Assembly (NCBI RefSeq): GCF_011759385.1
Contig: NZ_JAARLY010000001.1
Coordinates: forward strand, 434,001-498,000
Length of the DNA: 64,000 bases
Direction of reading: 5' to 3'
From: Oleiagrimonas sp. C23AA
GTDB taxonomy: Bacteria > Pseudomonadota > Gammaproteobacteria > Xanthomonadales > Rhodanobacteraceae
Shown here: positions 63,336-64,000 of the stretch, piece after piece
How positions within the stretch are numbered: position 1 is the stretch's first letter
How the letters are laid out: each line of letters begins with the position of its first letter
Program-made: the position numbers and the translations under genes
Notes under the pieces: generated by a model
Database searches by the model: none
Told to the model about the DNA's origin: nothing
What the model saw: the letters and a program-made list of their open reading frames with translations, nothing else

Positions 63336-64000
63336 CTAAGCGTGATTGCGTGCCCAGTTCTCGATCATGCACAGGTCGAACACGCGCATGAAGGTGCGGT
63401 CTAGCGCCGGCAGCGGGCTGTGCAGGAATTGATGCAGCGCCTGTGTGTCCAGCAGACCGTGTGCGCTTAGCTGGCCGTCCAGAAGAAAGCGTCCGATGGC
63501 CTGGGTGTTCTTGCGGTACACCGCGAAGGTGTAGTTCATGAAGGTGCCTTTGCTGCGCCGGTGCAGCACCGCCGGTGGCAGCTGGTTGGCGAAGGCGGCC
63601 CTGGCCATGGCGCGATTATGGCCCTGGGTAATCCACATCCAACTGGGTATGCGAAGGCAGGCCTCCATGACCGGTTGCGAAAGCAAGGGAAACCGGACGC
63701 GCCGGCCTGCGGCGCGCAGCGTGCCATCCCTGAATAACTGGTTGCCTGCAAGGTCGAAGATGCGCTCGCGATCACCGTGCAGCGCACGAGGCGGCGCATC
63801 GAACCACGGGTGCAGCTCCAGCGGCGGCAGGCTTTCATTGGCGTCCGCCAGAAACCGGGGATGGGACTCATAGGGGGCTTTGGGTTGGCGGCACAGCTTA
63901 CGCAGCGTCAGCCGCGTGGCTTTGGCCACGGTGCATCCATGGAGCCTGCTCAGATTGACGATGGCCTTGCCGCCTTCAGCCAGGCCTTTGATGCGAAGCG
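63336..64000 (-). CDS. Asparagine-synthase-like lasso cyclase, C-terminal part (partial)
   Basis: The minus-strand frame is open to the right edge and stops at 63336 (TAG), giving 221 residues. Landmarks of the synthetase domain: RFPLLSQPVMEACLRIPSWMWITQGHNRAMARAAFANQLPP, HRRSKGTFMNYTF, then LLDGQLSAHGLLD, close to lasso C proteins (McjC-like) rather than glutamine-dependent AsnB. It would activate the precursor's Asp/Glu side chain and close the macrolactam ring. The C-terminus is 9 bases from the convergent isopeptidase. Precursor and B proteins are not seen; they must lie beyond 64000 or elsewhere. Confidence 0.85.
   Translation of the reverse strand, partial: LRIKGLAEGGKAIVNLSRLHGCTVAKATRLTLRKLCRQPKAPYESHPRFLADANESLPPLELHPWFDAPPRALHGDRERIFDLAGNQLFRDGTLRAAGRRVRFPLLSQPVMEACLRIPSWMWITQGHNRAMARAAFANQLPPAVLHRRSKGTFMNYTFAVYRKNTQAIGRFLLDGQLSAHGLLDTQALHQFLHSPLPALDRTFMRVFDLCMIENWARNHA

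Overview
The window comes from the chromosome of a high-GC gammaproteobacterium. The best fit is Rhodanobacteraceae/Xanthomonadaceae (Rhodanobacter/Dyella-like). The grounds are an Oar-like TonB-dependent receptor next to a tryptophan-halogenase-type flavoprotein, an intact ccmABCDEFGHI operon, a MetX-cysteine dioxygenase pair, REP-associated transposase remains and a lasso-peptide isopeptidase. This is inferred from gene content; no rRNA is present, and the only RNA gene found is a tRNA-Leu(CAA).

Layout. 1-5.9 kb: the end of one chemoreceptor (C-terminal QWEEF tether), a complete membrane chemoreceptor, then an archaic (Csu-type) chaperone-usher pilus operon of SCPU subunit, chaperone, usher and SCPU tip, with a near-perfect dyad over a possible promoter. 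5.9-12 kb: a BdlA-like double-PAS soluble chemoreceptor, a GH172/DUF2961 protein, a small DksA-type zinc finger, an aldo/keto reductase and a catalase. 12-21.5 kb: a carbohydrate locus with a LacI regulator and its putative operators, a TonB-dependent receptor, a flavin halogenase, a secreted GH18 chitinase behind NagR-box-like palindromes, and two paralogous small secreted proteins. 21.9-31 kb: tRNA-Leu, cysteine dioxygenase, MetX, and the whole cytochrome c maturation operon on the minus strand. 31-49 kb: kynurenine 3-monooxygenase, enzymes of leucine/valine catabolism (carboxyltransferase, thiolase, isovaleryl-CoA dehydrogenase, leucine dehydrogenase, fused isobutyryl-CoA mutase), a lipoprotein subtilisin autotransporter and a FUSC membrane protein.

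49.2-57.7 kb is an accessory, partly decayed island of uneven base composition. It begins just after icmF and carries a second, diverged copy of the last 26 codons of icmF. It contains an amber-interrupted HigA, two ComEC-like metallo-beta-lactamase-fold proteins (one paired with a four-helix membrane protein), remnants of two REP-associated transposases, fragments of a lactonase and of a Tle1/DUF2235 phospholipase, an AT-rich membrane protein and a frameshifted membrane protein. A short motif (ACTCTGACCCCTGTTT) sits at several fragment junctions.

57.7-64 kb is the most interesting part: the import and processing side of a lasso-peptide cluster. Two paralogous XRE repressors share a CTACG-N5-CGTAG operator that also covers the promoter region of a TonB-dependent receptor. 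The receptor is followed by an Atxe2-type lasso peptide isopeptidase and, convergently, by the C-terminal part of an asparagine-synthase-like lasso cyclase cut by the window edge. The precursor and the B protein(s) should lie beyond position 64000.
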